The translations under genes and the position numbers were made by a program. The notes under the pieces are model-generated. The model searched no databases. It worked only from the letters and a program-made list of their open reading frames with translations, and was not told where the DNA came from. 64,000 bases of DNA from the NCBI RefSeq assembly GCF_017573465.1, contig NZ_JAGEPF010000005.1, positions 124,001 through 188,000 of the forward strand, read 5' to 3'. Position 1 is the stretch's first letter. Each line of letters begins with the position of its first letter. Origin of the DNA: Actinomadura violacea (lineage in GTDB: Bacteria > Actinomycetota > Actinomycetes > Streptosporangiales > Streptosporangiaceae). Positions 23,668 through 32,343 of the stretch are shown here, piece after piece.

Positions 23668-25659
23668 GTGGACGTTGAAGAGCGCATCGCCGAGCTGACC
23701 GCCGAGGTCAAGCGGCTGAACGACCTGTACTACGGCTCCGGCGACAGCCCGCTGCCGGACGCGGACTACGACGCGCTGAAGGACGAGCTGGCGGCGCTCG
23801 TCGCCGAGCACCCCGAGCTCGAACCGGCCGACAGCCCGCTCGGCAAGGTCAACGCGCCCGCGGAGCTGACCGGCCCGACCGTGCGCCACGCGCGGCCGAT
23901 GCTGTCCCTGGCGAAGGCGACGAGCGAGGAGCAGATCCGCACGTTCTGCGAGCGGTTCGTCGGCCAGGTCTTCCGCGTGTCGGAGAAGCTCGACGGGCTG
24001 TCGCTCAGCGTCGTCTACACCGACGGCGCGCTCGACTACGTCGCCACGCGGGGCACCGGCGCGGTCGGCGAGCTGGTGACCGGGAAGGTGCGCCACGTGA
24101 TTCCCGGCCTGCCGGCCCGGATCGATGCGCCCGGGCGCGTCGAGGTCCGCGGTGAGGCGGTGATGCTGCGGTCGGTGTGGGCGGCCTACAACGAGGCGCA
24201 CCCGGACAAGACACTGACCAACCCCCGTTCGGGCGCCGCCGGGACGCTGGTGCTGAAGGACCCCGAAGCGGCCGCCGAGGCCAAGCGGCTTCTGCGTTTC
24301 TACGCATTCGGCGCCGATCGCGACGGCGTCGCGATGGACCTTCCGGCGGGTTTCGAGCCGGTCGCCCAGTACGTCTGTGCCAGTGCCGAAGAGGTGGTGG
24401 ACGCGATCGAGGAGATCGGCGGCCGTCGCGACGGGCTGGACTACGACATCGACGGCGCCGTGGTGCGGCTGCACGAGCCGGCGGCGTTCGACGCGGCGGG
24501 CTTCAACAGCGCCGAGCCGCGCGGGGCGATCGCGTTCAAGTACCCGCCGGAGGAGAAGCTGACGACGCTGCTGTCGGTCGAGTGGCCGGTCGGCAAGATC
24601 GGCCGCGTCCCGCCGCGCGCGAAGGTCGCGCCGGTGTTCGTCGGCGGCGTGACGGTGGAGAACATCACCCTGCACAACCCGCGGCTGATCCGCGAACGCG
24701 ACCTGCGGATCGGCGACACGGTGGCGGTCGTGCGGCGCGGCGACGTGATCCCGTTCGCGGGCCGCTCGCTGCCGGAACGGCGCGACGGCGGCGAGGTCGA
24801 GATCGTCCCGCCGGCGCACTGCCCGTCGTGCGGTTCCGAGCTGGAGGTCCGCGGCACCGGTGAGGAGCGCTGGTGCGTGAACCTGCAGTGCCCGGCGCAG
24901 GCGACGCGCCGGCTGATGCACTGGGCCTCGCGGCAGGCGGCCGACATGGAGGGCGTCGGCGACGTCTGGATCGAGAAGCTCGCCGAGGACGGCGTGCTCA
25001 GGCGCCGCAGCGACCTGTACGACCTGACGGCCGACCAGCTGCTCGGCTACGAGCGGATGGGCGAGGTCAGCGCCGGGAACATGGTCGAGTCGATCGCGTC
25101 GTCCAAGGGCATGGGGCTGCGGCGCGCGCTGATCGGACTGGCGATCCCGATGGCCTCCGAGGGCACCGCCAAGCGCCTCTGCCTGGCCGGCTACGAGCGC
25201 ATCGAGGACGTCGCCGCGGCAACCGCCGAGGACCTGGTGGCGATCCGCGACATCGGGCCGAAGGCCGCCGAGAGCATCGTGGCCTTCTTCGCCCGCCCGG
25301 ACGTCCAGGAGGAGATCGCGGCGCTGCGCGAACGCGGCGTGGACCTCGACGTGCTCGACGAGGACCGGCCGGTCGACGCGGCGGCCGCGGGCGACTCGCC
25401 GCTCAAGGAGGCATCGGTCGTGATCACCGGCGCGTTCACCGACCCGCGCTCGGGCGCGAAGATCAGCCGGCCGGACGTCACGCGGCTGGTCGAGCAGGCG
25501 GCGGCGACGGCCGCCTCGTCGGTCTCGGCCAACACCGACTACCTGCTCGCCGGCGACAACGTCGGCGCCGCGAAGACCGGCAAGGCCGAAAAGCTCGGTG
25601 TCACGGTCGTCCACCAGGACGAACTGTGGCGCTGGCTGGCCGAGGCCGGGGTCATCTGA
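23668..25659 (+). CDS. NAD-dependent DNA ligase, divergent LigA-type
   Basis: 663 residues from GTG 23668 (the open frame extends upstream but has no family similarity there). Domains in order: NAD-binding Ia region (RLNDLYYGSGDSPLPDADYDAL), adenylation domain with the nucleophilic Lys in SEKLDGLS, VRGEAVM, LTNPRSGAAGTL, YDIDGAVVR and FKYPPEE; OB fold; four-Cys zinc finger (CPSCGSEL ... CVNLQCPAQ); helix-hairpin-helix repeats (AATAEDLVAIRDIGPKAAESIVAFF); C-terminal BRCT domain (KEASVVITGAFTDPRSG). It seals nicks using NAD. The usual R-G-D-G-x-x-G-E-D stretch is altered (TRGTGAVGELVTG), so this may be a second, accessory ligase and not the essential copy. Confidence 0.9.
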   Translation: MDVEERIAELTAEVKRLNDLYYGSGDSPLPDADYDALKDELAALVAEHPELEPADSPLGKVNAPAELTGPTVRHARPMLSLAKATSEEQIRTFCERFVGQVFRVSEKLDGLSLSVVYTDGALDYVATRGTGAVGELVTGKVRHVIPGLPARIDAPGRVEVRGEAVMLRSVWAAYNEAHPDKTLTNPRSGAAGTLVLKDPEAAAEAKRLLRFYAFGADRDGVAMDLPAGFEPVAQYVCASAEEVVDAIEEIGGRRDGLDYDIDGAVVRLHEPAAFDAAGFNSAEPRGAIAFKYPPEEKLTTLLSVEWPVGKIGRVPPRAKVAPVFVGGVTVENITLHNPRLIRERDLRIGDTVAVVRRGDVIPFAGRSLPERRDGGEVEIVPPAHCPSCGSELEVRGTGEERWCVNLQCPAQATRRLMHWASRQAADMEGVGDVWIEKLAEDGVLRRRSDLYDLTADQLLGYERMGEVSAGNMVESIASSKGMGLRRALIGLAIPMASEGTAKRLCLAGYERIEDVAAATAEDLVAIRDIGPKAAESIVAFFARPDVQEEIAALRERGVDLDVLDEDRPVDAAAAGDSPLKEASVVITGAFTDPRSGAKISRPDVTRLVEQAAATAASSVSANTDYLLAGDNVGAAKTGKAEKLGVTVVHQDELWRWLAEAGVI

Positions 25660-25669
25660 CCGCTTCGGA

Positions 25670-26191
25670 TCAGCCGGGGACACGTCCGAAGATCCGGCTG
25701 CCCGGCGCGTCGGGGTCGTCCCCGGCCCAGAACTCGTACCAGTGGGCGGCGAACTCCTCCCTGGAGATCGCCCCGTCCCCGTCCAGGTCGAGCAGCGCGA
25801 AGGTGTCACCGACGTCGGCGTGGCCGCCGCTCCACGCCTCGATCATCCGCTGGTACTCGGCCGGGGAGACGAGGCCGTCGCCGTCCTCGTCCACGGCCTC
25901 GAACATCGAGTCGGCGGTCGCGGTGACCGCCTCGGGCATGCCGTCGAGCAGATCGACGACGGTCAGAACGTCGTCGATCATGACCGCGTCGGCCGTCCGG
26001 GAGTGCACGGCCAGGGTGTCCCACCAGCCGCGCATGACCGCCAGAAGCCGTTCCTCGTCGCCCGCGACCCGGACGGCCGCCCACCGCCGGGCGAGGTCTT
26101 CGAAGTCGGACTCGCGGAGGGCTCCGTCCCCGTCGCCGTCCATGGCGTCGAAGACGGACCGCACTTTGTCTCGCTGAAAGGTGCTCGCCAC
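25670..26191 (-). CDS. EF-hand calcium-binding protein
   Basis: 173 residues from GTG 26191. Three canonical EF-hand loops are visible: DGDGDGALRESDF (near residue 18), DEDGDGLVSPAEY (near 101) and DLDGDGAISREEF (near 135). A fourth, degenerate hand lies in the middle. This layout matches the calerythrin/CabD type of actinomycete cytosolic calcium sensors. No signal peptide. It is convergent with the ligase gene, only 10 bp between stops. Confidence 0.9.
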   Translation of the reverse strand: MASTFQRDKVRSVFDAMDGDGDGALRESDFEDLARRWAAVRVAGDEERLLAVMRGWWDTLAVHSRTADAVMIDDVLTVVDLLDGMPEAVTATADSMFEAVDEDGDGLVSPAEYQRMIEAWSGGHADVGDTFALLDLDGDGAISREEFAAHWYEFWAGDDPDAPGSRIFGRVPG

Positions 26192-26403
26192 GCTCCTGTC
26201 GTCCCCGTATCCCCGAAGAGGAACACTGCCTGCACAGCGCCCTAGGCGTCACAGCCGAGTGACAATTCAGTCACCTGGAGTCACATTCGCGGCATTGACC
26301 TGGCCCTGAGCGAACGCCACTCCCCTCCCCGAAGTCCCGCGCTGAACAGATGCCCGATGACCTTCCACTCCGCCCAAGACGCGGGAAGGCGAGCCGACAG
26401 TCC

Positions 26404-26832
26404 ATGAAGCGTTCCACAGTATGGCTGCTGACCGGGCTTGGCTTGACCCTGTGCGTTCCGTTGGTTGCGATAGGGATGATCTCGCACTTGGAAACGACCA
26501 ATTGCGCACATACGAAACGCCAGGTTAAAGCCGCACGGAACGCAGTAGCGTCGGAAACCGCAGAGCTTCGTGCCGGCCCTTTCAAGGTGATCGCCATCTG
26601 CGATTCTGGCGACCCCGCTTACGCCAGTGCAGCCCTCAACTCGTCGACGCCCCCGGAGGAGGCGGTCCGGCGATTAGAAAAGAGGGGCTGGAAATCCGCA
26701 GGCTCCGAGCAAGCCAACGGACACGTGATCAGCAGATTGCCGAAAAAGAAGCTTGCTGATGGCCGCATCACACTATGGATCGGCAGCGCCACCGCCCAAG
26801 CGCCTGCCTCCATCGGCTTCAGGGTGGACTGA
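26404..26832 (+). CDS. Hypothetical membrane-anchored or secreted protein
   Basis: 142 residues from ATG 26404. The N-terminal hydrophobic segment KRSTVWLLTGLGLTLCVPLVAIG is a signal anchor, followed by an extracellular region with two cysteines (NCAHTKRQ and VIAICDSGD) that may pair. The C-terminal part (EEAVRRLEKRGWKSAGS, then RITLWIGS) looks like a small alpha/beta domain. No family recognised. Codon choice is less GC-biased than its neighbours (ATA, AAA, GAA and TTG appear), which may indicate recent acquisition or low expression. Confidence 0.65.
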   Translation: MKRSTVWLLTGLGLTLCVPLVAIGMISHLETTNCAHTKRQVKAARNAVASETAELRAGPFKVIAICDSGDPAYASAALNSSTPPEEAVRRLEKRGWKSAGSEQANGHVISRLPKKKLADGRITLWIGSATAQAPASIGFRVD

Positions 26833-27137
26833 GAACCATCGACCGGCGGGACGCCCGCGGGCTCCCCGACCAACCCCACGGCGGCCGCCACCTGCACTCC
26901 GCCTCGACGCGGTATACCTGCCCTCGTCCCGCTCGCGTGCTGGGCGTACGCGGTCATGGCCGGCAACGGACGGCGCGCGCTGCACCCCGCCCGTCGCGCA
27001 CAGCAACGCGGTTGGCTTTGCCTCCCAGGCGCATCAGCCGTCAGCGCCGGCGTTCTCAAAACGTGATACTTGTCGCGCATCAAGTGTCCTGGACGGGGGA
27101 TGCACGGGCTCAGACGACAAAAGAGGAGGCACCCCCG
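26833..27137. other. Intergenic stretch without a supported gene
   Basis: About 305 bp between two small membrane-protein genes. Frames here lack starts with ribosome sites and show no recognisable domains. The end contains the GAGGAGG ribosome site of the 27138 gene; nothing else was identified. Confidence 0.5.
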
Positions 27138-27311
27138 ATGCCCTGGTTGATGATTCTCGTTCTGCTGCTGGCCCTGCTCCTGTTCGGCCTCGGCTTCGCT
27201 TTGAAGCTGCTGTGGATAGTGGCCGCAATCGTGCTGGTCCTGTGGCTGGTCGGCTTCCTGGCCCGCAGCACCGGATCGTCCGGCAGGCGCGGACGCTGGT
27301 ACCGCTGGTAG
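27138..27311 (+). CDS. Small hydrophobic membrane protein (two-helix)
   Basis: 57 residues from ATG 27138 with an excellent ribosome site (GAGGAGG). Nearly all of residues 1-45 are Leu/Val/Ile/Ala-rich (MPWLMILVLLLALLLFGLGF, then LWIVAAIVLVLWLVGFL), ending in a basic tail GSSGRRGRWYRW. It resembles the small stress-induced hydrophobic proteins widespread in Gram-positives (lmo0937-like; family assignment from memory). Function unknown. It is followed 15 bp later by a long hairpin terminator shared with the convergent gene. Confidence 0.8.
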   Translation: MPWLMILVLLLALLLFGLGFALKLLWIVAAIVLVLWLVGFLARSTGSSGRRGRWYRW

Positions 27312-27326
27312 GCCGCAATAGAAGGC

Positions 27327-27367
27327 CGGTATAGGGGCCGCGTTCGAGAGACGCGGCCCCTATACCG
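27327..27367. terminator. Bidirectional hairpin terminator, 17-bp perfect stem
   Basis: Arms CGGTATAGGGGCCGCGT and its exact complement separated by 7 bases (TCGAGAG). It lies between the convergent small membrane-protein gene and the ADP-ribosylglycohydrolase gene. The right arm overlaps the last codons and TAG stop of the latter (27360-27367). Confidence 0.85.
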
Positions 27368-28427
27368 CATTCATTGGATTGTCATCCGCCGCTGAGCCCG
27401 CCGACTCGCGTTCGCCTGTTGCCGGCTTCGGCCGTCCTTGGGCGGCAAGGCGGAGTGCGAGATCGTGGAGTTCTGGTAACCGCAGCACACGGTCGCCGTA
27501 GCCCGGTAGTGGAACGTGGAGCAGTTCGCTCCATCGGGCGGGAATCGCGTCCGCGCCATAGCAGGCTCCGGCAAGGCCGCCGCTGACCGCCGCGACGGTA
27601 TCGGTGTCGCCGCCGAGGTCGATGGCGGCCCGCACCGCCTCCTCGTAGCCGCCGGTCGTGCGCACCGCCCATACCGCGGACCCCAGGCAAGGCCAGACTG
27701 CGCCGTTGAACTCGGTGGCCTGGTCGGGATGCCAGTCGCGGGACAGAACGGCCGCGTACCGGTCACGGTGCCCGGGATGGACTGCGTCCAGGATGTCGGG
27801 GATCGCGGCGATCGGATCGGCGCCCAGAAGTGCACGGCGTACGAGTTCGTGGAAGACGGCGGTGCCCTCCCAGGCCGCACGGTCGCCGTGGGTGAGGGCG
27901 GCGATGCGGCGCGCCGCGTCCATGGTGGCCCGCTGCCCGTCAGCCGCGAAGTAGACCGCTGACGGTGACGCCCTCATCAATGAGCCGTTGCCGGCGGCCC
28001 GCCGGTTGACCTGGAAATGGACGGCGGCGGCCAAGTCCCAGGGCATGCCGTTGGTGAGCACGTCCTCGGTCTGCAGTCCGATATCCTTCGGCTCGGACGC
28101 GGCCCACCGCTGAAAGCGGGAGAAGATGTCGGGCAGGTCCAGACCGTCTCGTTCGATCAGGGATTCCGCGACGAGAATCGCCATCTGGGTGTCATCGGTC
28201 GCCTCGCCCGGGTCCCAGCCTCCGCCCCCGCACATCTCGCCACCGTCACCGCACACCGGGAAGCGGGCGGAGAAGACGCCTGCGGGGCCGAACTCGAACG
28301 GCGCCCCCAACGCGTCGCCGACCGCGGAGCCGATGACCGCGCCGACTGCCCGTTCAAGCCGTTTCACAAGGGGAGACTGCCACACCAGCCCGCCCGTGAC
28401 CAGGTCGAATGCAGTCAAGCCGCACAT
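27360..28427 (-). CDS. ADP-ribosylglycohydrolase family protein (DraG/ARH-like)
   Basis: 355 residues from ATG 28427. Family motifs: AVIGSAVGDALGAPFEF near the N-terminus, ATDDTQMAILVAESL (acidic metal-binding triad T-D-D), AAGNGSLMRASP, and the C-terminal IDLGGDTDTVAAVSGGLAGACYGADAIP with the second metal-binding Asp pair. These dinuclear Mg/Mn enzymes remove ADP-ribose from proteins or small molecules. The role here could be reversal of protein ADP-ribosylation; no transferase gene is adjacent. Its last codons form one arm of the terminator. Confidence 0.92.
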   Translation of the reverse strand: MCGLTAFDLVTGGLVWQSPLVKRLERAVGAVIGSAVGDALGAPFEFGPAGVFSARFPVCGDGGEMCGGGGWDPGEATDDTQMAILVAESLIERDGLDLPDIFSRFQRWAASEPKDIGLQTEDVLTNGMPWDLAAAVHFQVNRRAAGNGSLMRASPSAVYFAADGQRATMDAARRIAALTHGDRAAWEGTAVFHELVRRALLGADPIAAIPDILDAVHPGHRDRYAAVLSRDWHPDQATEFNGAVWPCLGSAVWAVRTTGGYEEAVRAAIDLGGDTDTVAAVSGGLAGACYGADAIPARWSELLHVPLPGYGDRVLRLPELHDLALRLAAQGRPKPATGERESAGSAADDNPMNAV

Positions 28428-28485
28428 GTCTCTGTCGAGAGAGAACTTGATCGTGTGGTGCTTCTCTGGCGGCGTCTGCTGGCGG

Positions 28486-29091
28486 TTATGGGTGCTTTGA
28501 GCGGGGGGTGAGCAGGACCTCGATCAGTGTGTCGATCAGGCCGGGAGGAATGCTCGTCCCGGTCAAGGCGCGATAGACGATCGGGCCGACGAGCGCGTCC
28601 ATCGTGGCGTCGGGGGCGAGTTCGGGCGAGACCTCGCCGGCTTCGATCGCCTGCGCGAGCATGTCGCGTTCTTGTGCACGACGCGGACCGAGATAGCGCT
28701 CGTGGAAACTCTTGGCCGTACCGGGATCGTGCTGCGCCTCGGCGATGAGCGCGAGCAGGACCTTGCCTGCGGGGTCGTGGCTGAGAAATCGCGCGAAGCC
28801 GTGCAGGTAGCCCCGGATGCTCTCCGCCGTGGGCTTCTCCACCGGGACAGGGAAGCGTTTCTCGCTGTCCTCGATGAGCGTGTCGAGGAGGATCTCGACC
28901 TTCGAGGGCCACCACCGGTAGATCGTCTGCTTGGCGACGCCGGCGCGGCGCGCGATCGCCTCGATGGTCAGCGCACCGAAGCCGTGCTCGGCGAGCAGAT
29001 CGTCCGCGGCATGGAGCACGGCCAGGCGCGCAGCCTCGTCGCGGCGGCTGCCGGAGTGCGGCCTGCGTCGCGGAGAGCTCGTGGCGGGCAT
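28486..29091 (-). CDS. TetR/AcrR-family transcriptional regulator
   Basis: 201 residues from ATG 29091. In-frame GTG codons at 29100 and 29124 are alternatives, the latter abutting the palindrome. HTH: LHAADDLLAEHGFGALTIEAIARRAGVAKQTIYRWWPSKVEILLDTLIE, a textbook TetR domain with the I-Y-R-W-W-P-S-K variant. C-terminal TetR_C-like domain (GFARFLSHDPAGKVLLALIAEAQHDP). Divergent from the short-chain dehydrogenase at 29183 across a 32-bp perfect palindrome, so it almost certainly represses itself and that gene. Confidence 0.92.
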   Translation of the reverse strand: MPATSSPRRRPHSGSRRDEAARLAVLHAADDLLAEHGFGALTIEAIARRAGVAKQTIYRWWPSKVEILLDTLIEDSEKRFPVPVEKPTAESIRGYLHGFARFLSHDPAGKVLLALIAEAQHDPGTAKSFHERYLGPRRAQERDMLAQAIEAGEVSPELAPDATMDALVGPIVYRALTGTSIPPGLIDTLIEVLLTPRSKHP

Positions 29092-29125
29092 GCCGGACAC
29101 GATATCCGGCCTCGGACCTCGCACG

Positions 29126-29157
29126 TTAGTCTAGACGCAACGTTGCGTCTAGACTAA
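29126..29157. promoter_or_regulatory. Perfect 32-bp palindromic operator
   Basis: Half-site TTAGTCTAGACGCAAC (29126-29141) is followed by its exact reverse complement with no spacer. It lies in the divergent TetR/SDR intergenic region, 26 bp from the SDR start. It probably overlaps both promoters. Such perfect symmetry over 16 bp per half is exceptional for a regulator site. Confidence 0.85.
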
Positions 29158-29182
29158 GCCTCCCCATCGCGAAGGAGTGAAC

Positions 29183-29878
29183 GTGTCCCCCATGTGCGAA
29201 CGCCTGGCTCTCGTCATCGGAGCCTCCCGAGGGCTGGGGCTCGTCCTGGCCGACGAGCTCGCCGGCCGAGGCTGGCGAGTCATCGCCACGACGCGCCGGA
29301 ACGGCGGCGAACTGCAGGCGAACGCCGAAGCCTCGGATGGACGGCTGCGGATCGAATCGCTGGAGATGACGAGCCCCGAACAGCTGGCCGCTCTGCGTGA
29401 ACGCCTGGCCGGCCATCAGCTCGACCTGCTCTTCGTCAACGCAGCGATCGACCGGGGCGACCTGCCGATCGACGCGGTCCCGACCGAGATGTTCACCGAG
29501 GTGATGATCACCAACGCGTTGAGCCCGCTACGCGTCCTCGAAGCCCTCCGGGGCCTCGTCGCACCCGGCGGAACCGTCGCGGTCATGTCGTCCGAGCAGG
29601 GCAGCATCTCGCGGAACACCGAAGGCGGCTACGAGCTCTACAAGGCCAGCAAGGCCGCGCTCAACCAGCTGATGCGCAGCTACGCCACCCGCTACGCCGA
29701 CGACGGACGGACCAAACTGCTCATCGATCCCGGCCACAACCAGACCCGACTCGGCGGACCCGACGCGCCCCTCACCCCTCGGGAGAGCATTCCGGCGGTC
29801 GTCGACGTTCTCGAGGCGCAGGCGGGCGCCCCCGGTCTGCGGTTCCTGGATCGCCACGGCGAGACCGTCCCGTGGTAG
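29183..29878 (+). CDS. Short-chain dehydrogenase/reductase (SDR)
   Basis: 231 residues from GTG 29183 (AAGGAG 5 bases upstream); ATG 29192 is an alternative. Rossmann signature LVIGASRGLGLVLADEL, NNAG-like LLFVNAAIDRG, catalytic Ser in VMSSEQGSI and the Y-x3-K pair in YELYKASKAALNQL. The substrate-binding region after that is short, so it belongs to the compact SDR group reducing small carbonyls or quinones. Encoded divergently from, and probably repressed by, the TetR regulator, it may respond to the compound it reduces. Confidence 0.9.
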   Translation: MSPMCERLALVIGASRGLGLVLADELAGRGWRVIATTRRNGGELQANAEASDGRLRIESLEMTSPEQLAALRERLAGHQLDLLFVNAAIDRGDLPIDAVPTEMFTEVMITNALSPLRVLEALRGLVAPGGTVAVMSSEQGSISRNTEGGYELYKASKAALNQLMRSYATRYADDGRTKLLIDPGHNQTRLGGPDAPLTPRESIPAVVDVLEAQAGAPGLRFLDRHGETVPW

Positions 29879-29994
29879 AGCCCCAGGCCGATGCGCCTGG
29901 AGCCGCCGCAGGTCGGCCGCCGGGGTAGGGCTGGGCATACCTCAAAGTTGGCGGCTAGCCGTCATGCGGCGGACGGTGCCGGCGGGGTGGGATC

Positions 29995-31302
29995 GTGGAC
30001 ATGAAACGAAAGCTCTTCTTCCTCGGCGCCGTCCCCTTGGCGGCCGTGACCGGCGTGGCCCTGATCGGCGAGTTCGGGAGCCACGCCTGGTTCGGTCCCG
30101 CCCCGGCGTCGGCGCGGGCGATATCCGACCACCCCGGGGCCTGGTCGCAGACCTGGGGTGCGGCGATGCAGTGGCCCATCGCCGGCGGCCAGGACGAGGG
30201 GCCGAACTGGTCGGTGAAGGGCTTCGGTGACCAGTCGCTGCGCCAGGTCGTCCGGCTCAGTTCGGGGGGCGCGAAGGTCCGGATCCGGCTGTCCAACCTG
30301 TACGGCACCCGGCCGTTGAAGGTCGCCGGCGCCGCGGTCGCCCGGTCGGGCGGCGGCGCCAAGGCCTGGCCGGGGACGACCGCGGCGGTGACGTTCGGCG
30401 GCGCCCGCTCCGCGACCGTGCCCGCGGGCGCCGAGGTCGCCAGCGACCCGGTGACGCTGTCCACCGTGCCGCTGGAGAAGCTGGCGATCACGCTGCGCTT
30501 CACCCGGCCGACCGGGCCGGCGACGTTCCACCGCTTCACCACCCAGCCCGCCTACCGCGCCTCCGGCGACCACCTGTCCGACGTGGGTTCCGACGCCTAC
30601 ACCGAGTCCACCGACGCGCAGTACTACCTGGCAGGCGTGGACGTCGCGGGCGGCAGCGCCTCCGGCACCGTGGTGGCCTTCGGTGACTCGCTCATCGACG
30701 GCGTCGGCGCGACGCCCGGTGCGGACGCCCGGCTGCCGGACGCGCTCGCCGAGCGGCTCGCGGCCGCCCGGCAGCCGCTCGGCGTCGTCAACGCCGGGAT
30801 CGGCGGCAACCGGCTGCGCTACGACTCGGCATGCAGCGGCGAGAAGGCCACGGCGCGGTTCGCCCGCGACGTCCTCGACCGTCCCGGCGTCCGAGCGGTC
30901 ATCGTCCACCTGGGCGCCAACGACATCCGCGACAGTCCGGATGACCCCTGCCTGCGGCCCGGCGGACCGGCGACCGCCGCCCAGGTGATCGACGCCCAGC
31001 GGCAGTTGATCCGCGCCGCCAGGGCCCGCGGGCTCAGGGTCATCGGGACGACCATCCTGCCCATGAAGGGCGCCCTGTTCCCGGTTTGGACACCCCAGGT
31101 GGAGAAGGAGCGCGATGCCGTCAACCACTGGGTCCGTACCGGCGGCGAGTACGACGCGGTCCTGGACGCCGACCGCATCCTGGCCGACCCCGCCGACAGG
31201 GACCGTCCACGGCTCTCCTACGTCTATGAGGACGGCCTGCATCCGAACGACGCCGGGTACCAGGCACTGGCCCGCGGCATCGACCTCGCAGCCCTGCGAT
31301 GA
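29995..31302 (+). CDS. Secreted SGNH/GDSL hydrolase
   Basis: 435 residues from GTG 29995; ATG 30001 is equally plausible. A Sec signal peptide (MKRKLFFLGAVPLAAVTGVALIG) precedes a beta-rich N-terminal domain (residues 45-215) and a catalytic SGNH domain. Block I is VVAFGDSLIDG (Ser), block II GIGGNRL (Gly), block III HLGANDIRD (Asn), block V EDGLHPNDAGYQAL (Asp/His). The two-domain layout matches actinomycete rhamnogalacturonan acetylesterase/lipase-like exoenzymes. Predicted to deacylate an extracellular ester, substrate unproven. Stand-alone gene. Confidence 0.92.
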   Translation: MDMKRKLFFLGAVPLAAVTGVALIGEFGSHAWFGPAPASARAISDHPGAWSQTWGAAMQWPIAGGQDEGPNWSVKGFGDQSLRQVVRLSSGGAKVRIRLSNLYGTRPLKVAGAAVARSGGGAKAWPGTTAAVTFGGARSATVPAGAEVASDPVTLSTVPLEKLAITLRFTRPTGPATFHRFTTQPAYRASGDHLSDVGSDAYTESTDAQYYLAGVDVAGGSASGTVVAFGDSLIDGVGATPGADARLPDALAERLAAARQPLGVVNAGIGGNRLRYDSACSGEKATARFARDVLDRPGVRAVIVHLGANDIRDSPDDPCLRPGGPATAAQVIDAQRQLIRAARARGLRVIGTTILPMKGALFPVWTPQVEKERDAVNHWVRTGGEYDAVLDADRILADPADRDRPRLSYVYEDGLHPNDAGYQALARGIDLAALR

Positions 31303-31519
31303 ACGCCCCGGCCACGACCGCGAGCCGCATGCAACTGCCCAGCGGCCGGTGCGCACGTGGGACCACACCAGGTGAGCAGCACGTACCGATACTCTCTGCG
31401 ATCAATCTGACTCTTACAGCGATTCGGGACGGCGGCGGCCGACGTGCTCGGTTTCGCCGGGGTGAGCCGGGTACAGGGCTCTAAATAGGACATTTCGACC
31501 TGGTCAGGGAGGTACGGCC

Positions 31520-32227
31520 ATGACTGGGATGATGAATGCTCCACGCACCTCGATGTCCGGCATGCTGAAAGCGCCGCGCAGCCGGGGTGTCGTCAACGGG
31601 CTGCTCCTGGTGCTTCTGGGGTTGTGGGGCGGGTTCATACCGTTCGTCGGCCCCTACTTCAGCTTCGGGTTCGGGTCGACCGCCACGTGGGACTACACCT
31701 CCGACCGGCTGGTGCTGTCCATCCTTCCGGCGATCGCCGTCGTGCTGGGCGGGCTGATCCTTCTGGTCAGTGCCGCCCGACCCGTCGCCATGTTCGGCGC
31801 TTGGCTGGCCATCGCGGGCGGCGTGTGGTTCGTCGTCGGCACTACGATCGCTCCCTTGTGGGGCGGCGGCCCTGGGCCGGCGCTGGGAGGCCAGACCCGC
31901 CGGATCGCGGAACACCTGTCGTTCTACCAGGGGCTCGGCGCCATCATCGTGCTGCTGGCGGCGACGGCGCTGGGACGCTTCCTGGTGGTCGGCGTGCGAG
32001 AAGCACGACGAGCCGAGATGGAACGCGCCGCCGCGACCGCAGGGGCCGCCGGGGCCGCGGACCGGGCCGGTCGCGGCACGGCGGTACCCGAGGCGGACCG
32101 CTCCGGGCGAGGATCCACTGCTGCTCCGCAGTGGGACCGGCAGACGCCCCCGGACCGCGTGGGCAGGGAGGAGGACGCCAGGGGCGGCCACCGCACCTGG
32201 CATGCGAGCATGCCCCGGCGGCACTGA
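31520..32227 (+). CDS. Integral membrane protein of unknown function (4 TM)
   Basis: 235 residues from ATG 31520 (GGGAGG upstream). Four hydrophobic segments: NGLLLVLLGLWGGFIPFVG, LVLSILPAIAVVLGGLILLV, MFGAWLAIAGGVWFVVGTTI and GLGAIIVLLAATALGRFLVV. A charged, Ala/Arg-rich cytoplasmic tail of about 70 residues follows, apparently disordered. Not recognised further. The 3' flank carries a noncoding tandem-repeat array. Confidence 0.75.
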   Translation: MTGMMNAPRTSMSGMLKAPRSRGVVNGLLLVLLGLWGGFIPFVGPYFSFGFGSTATWDYTSDRLVLSILPAIAVVLGGLILLVSAARPVAMFGAWLAIAGGVWFVVGTTIAPLWGGGPGPALGGQTRRIAEHLSFYQGLGAIIVLLAATALGRFLVVGVREARRAEMERAAATAGAAGAADRAGRGTAVPEADRSGRGSTAAPQWDRQTPPDRVGREEDARGGHRTWHASMPRRH

Positions 32228-32343
32228 CCCGGAGGTATGCGGCCATCCCGCAACTGCTGCCCATTGGCAGCACGGCTTCCTCGGCATCTCTCAGGTGCGG
32301 CGCCCTGACCCCGATTCGGACAGGGCGCCGCACCTGATCTTCC

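Noticed and set aside
29126..29157. 32-bp palindrome considered as an intrinsic terminator or IS inverted repeat
   Set aside because: It lies between divergent gene starts, lacks a T-tract, and no transposase or direct repeats flank it.
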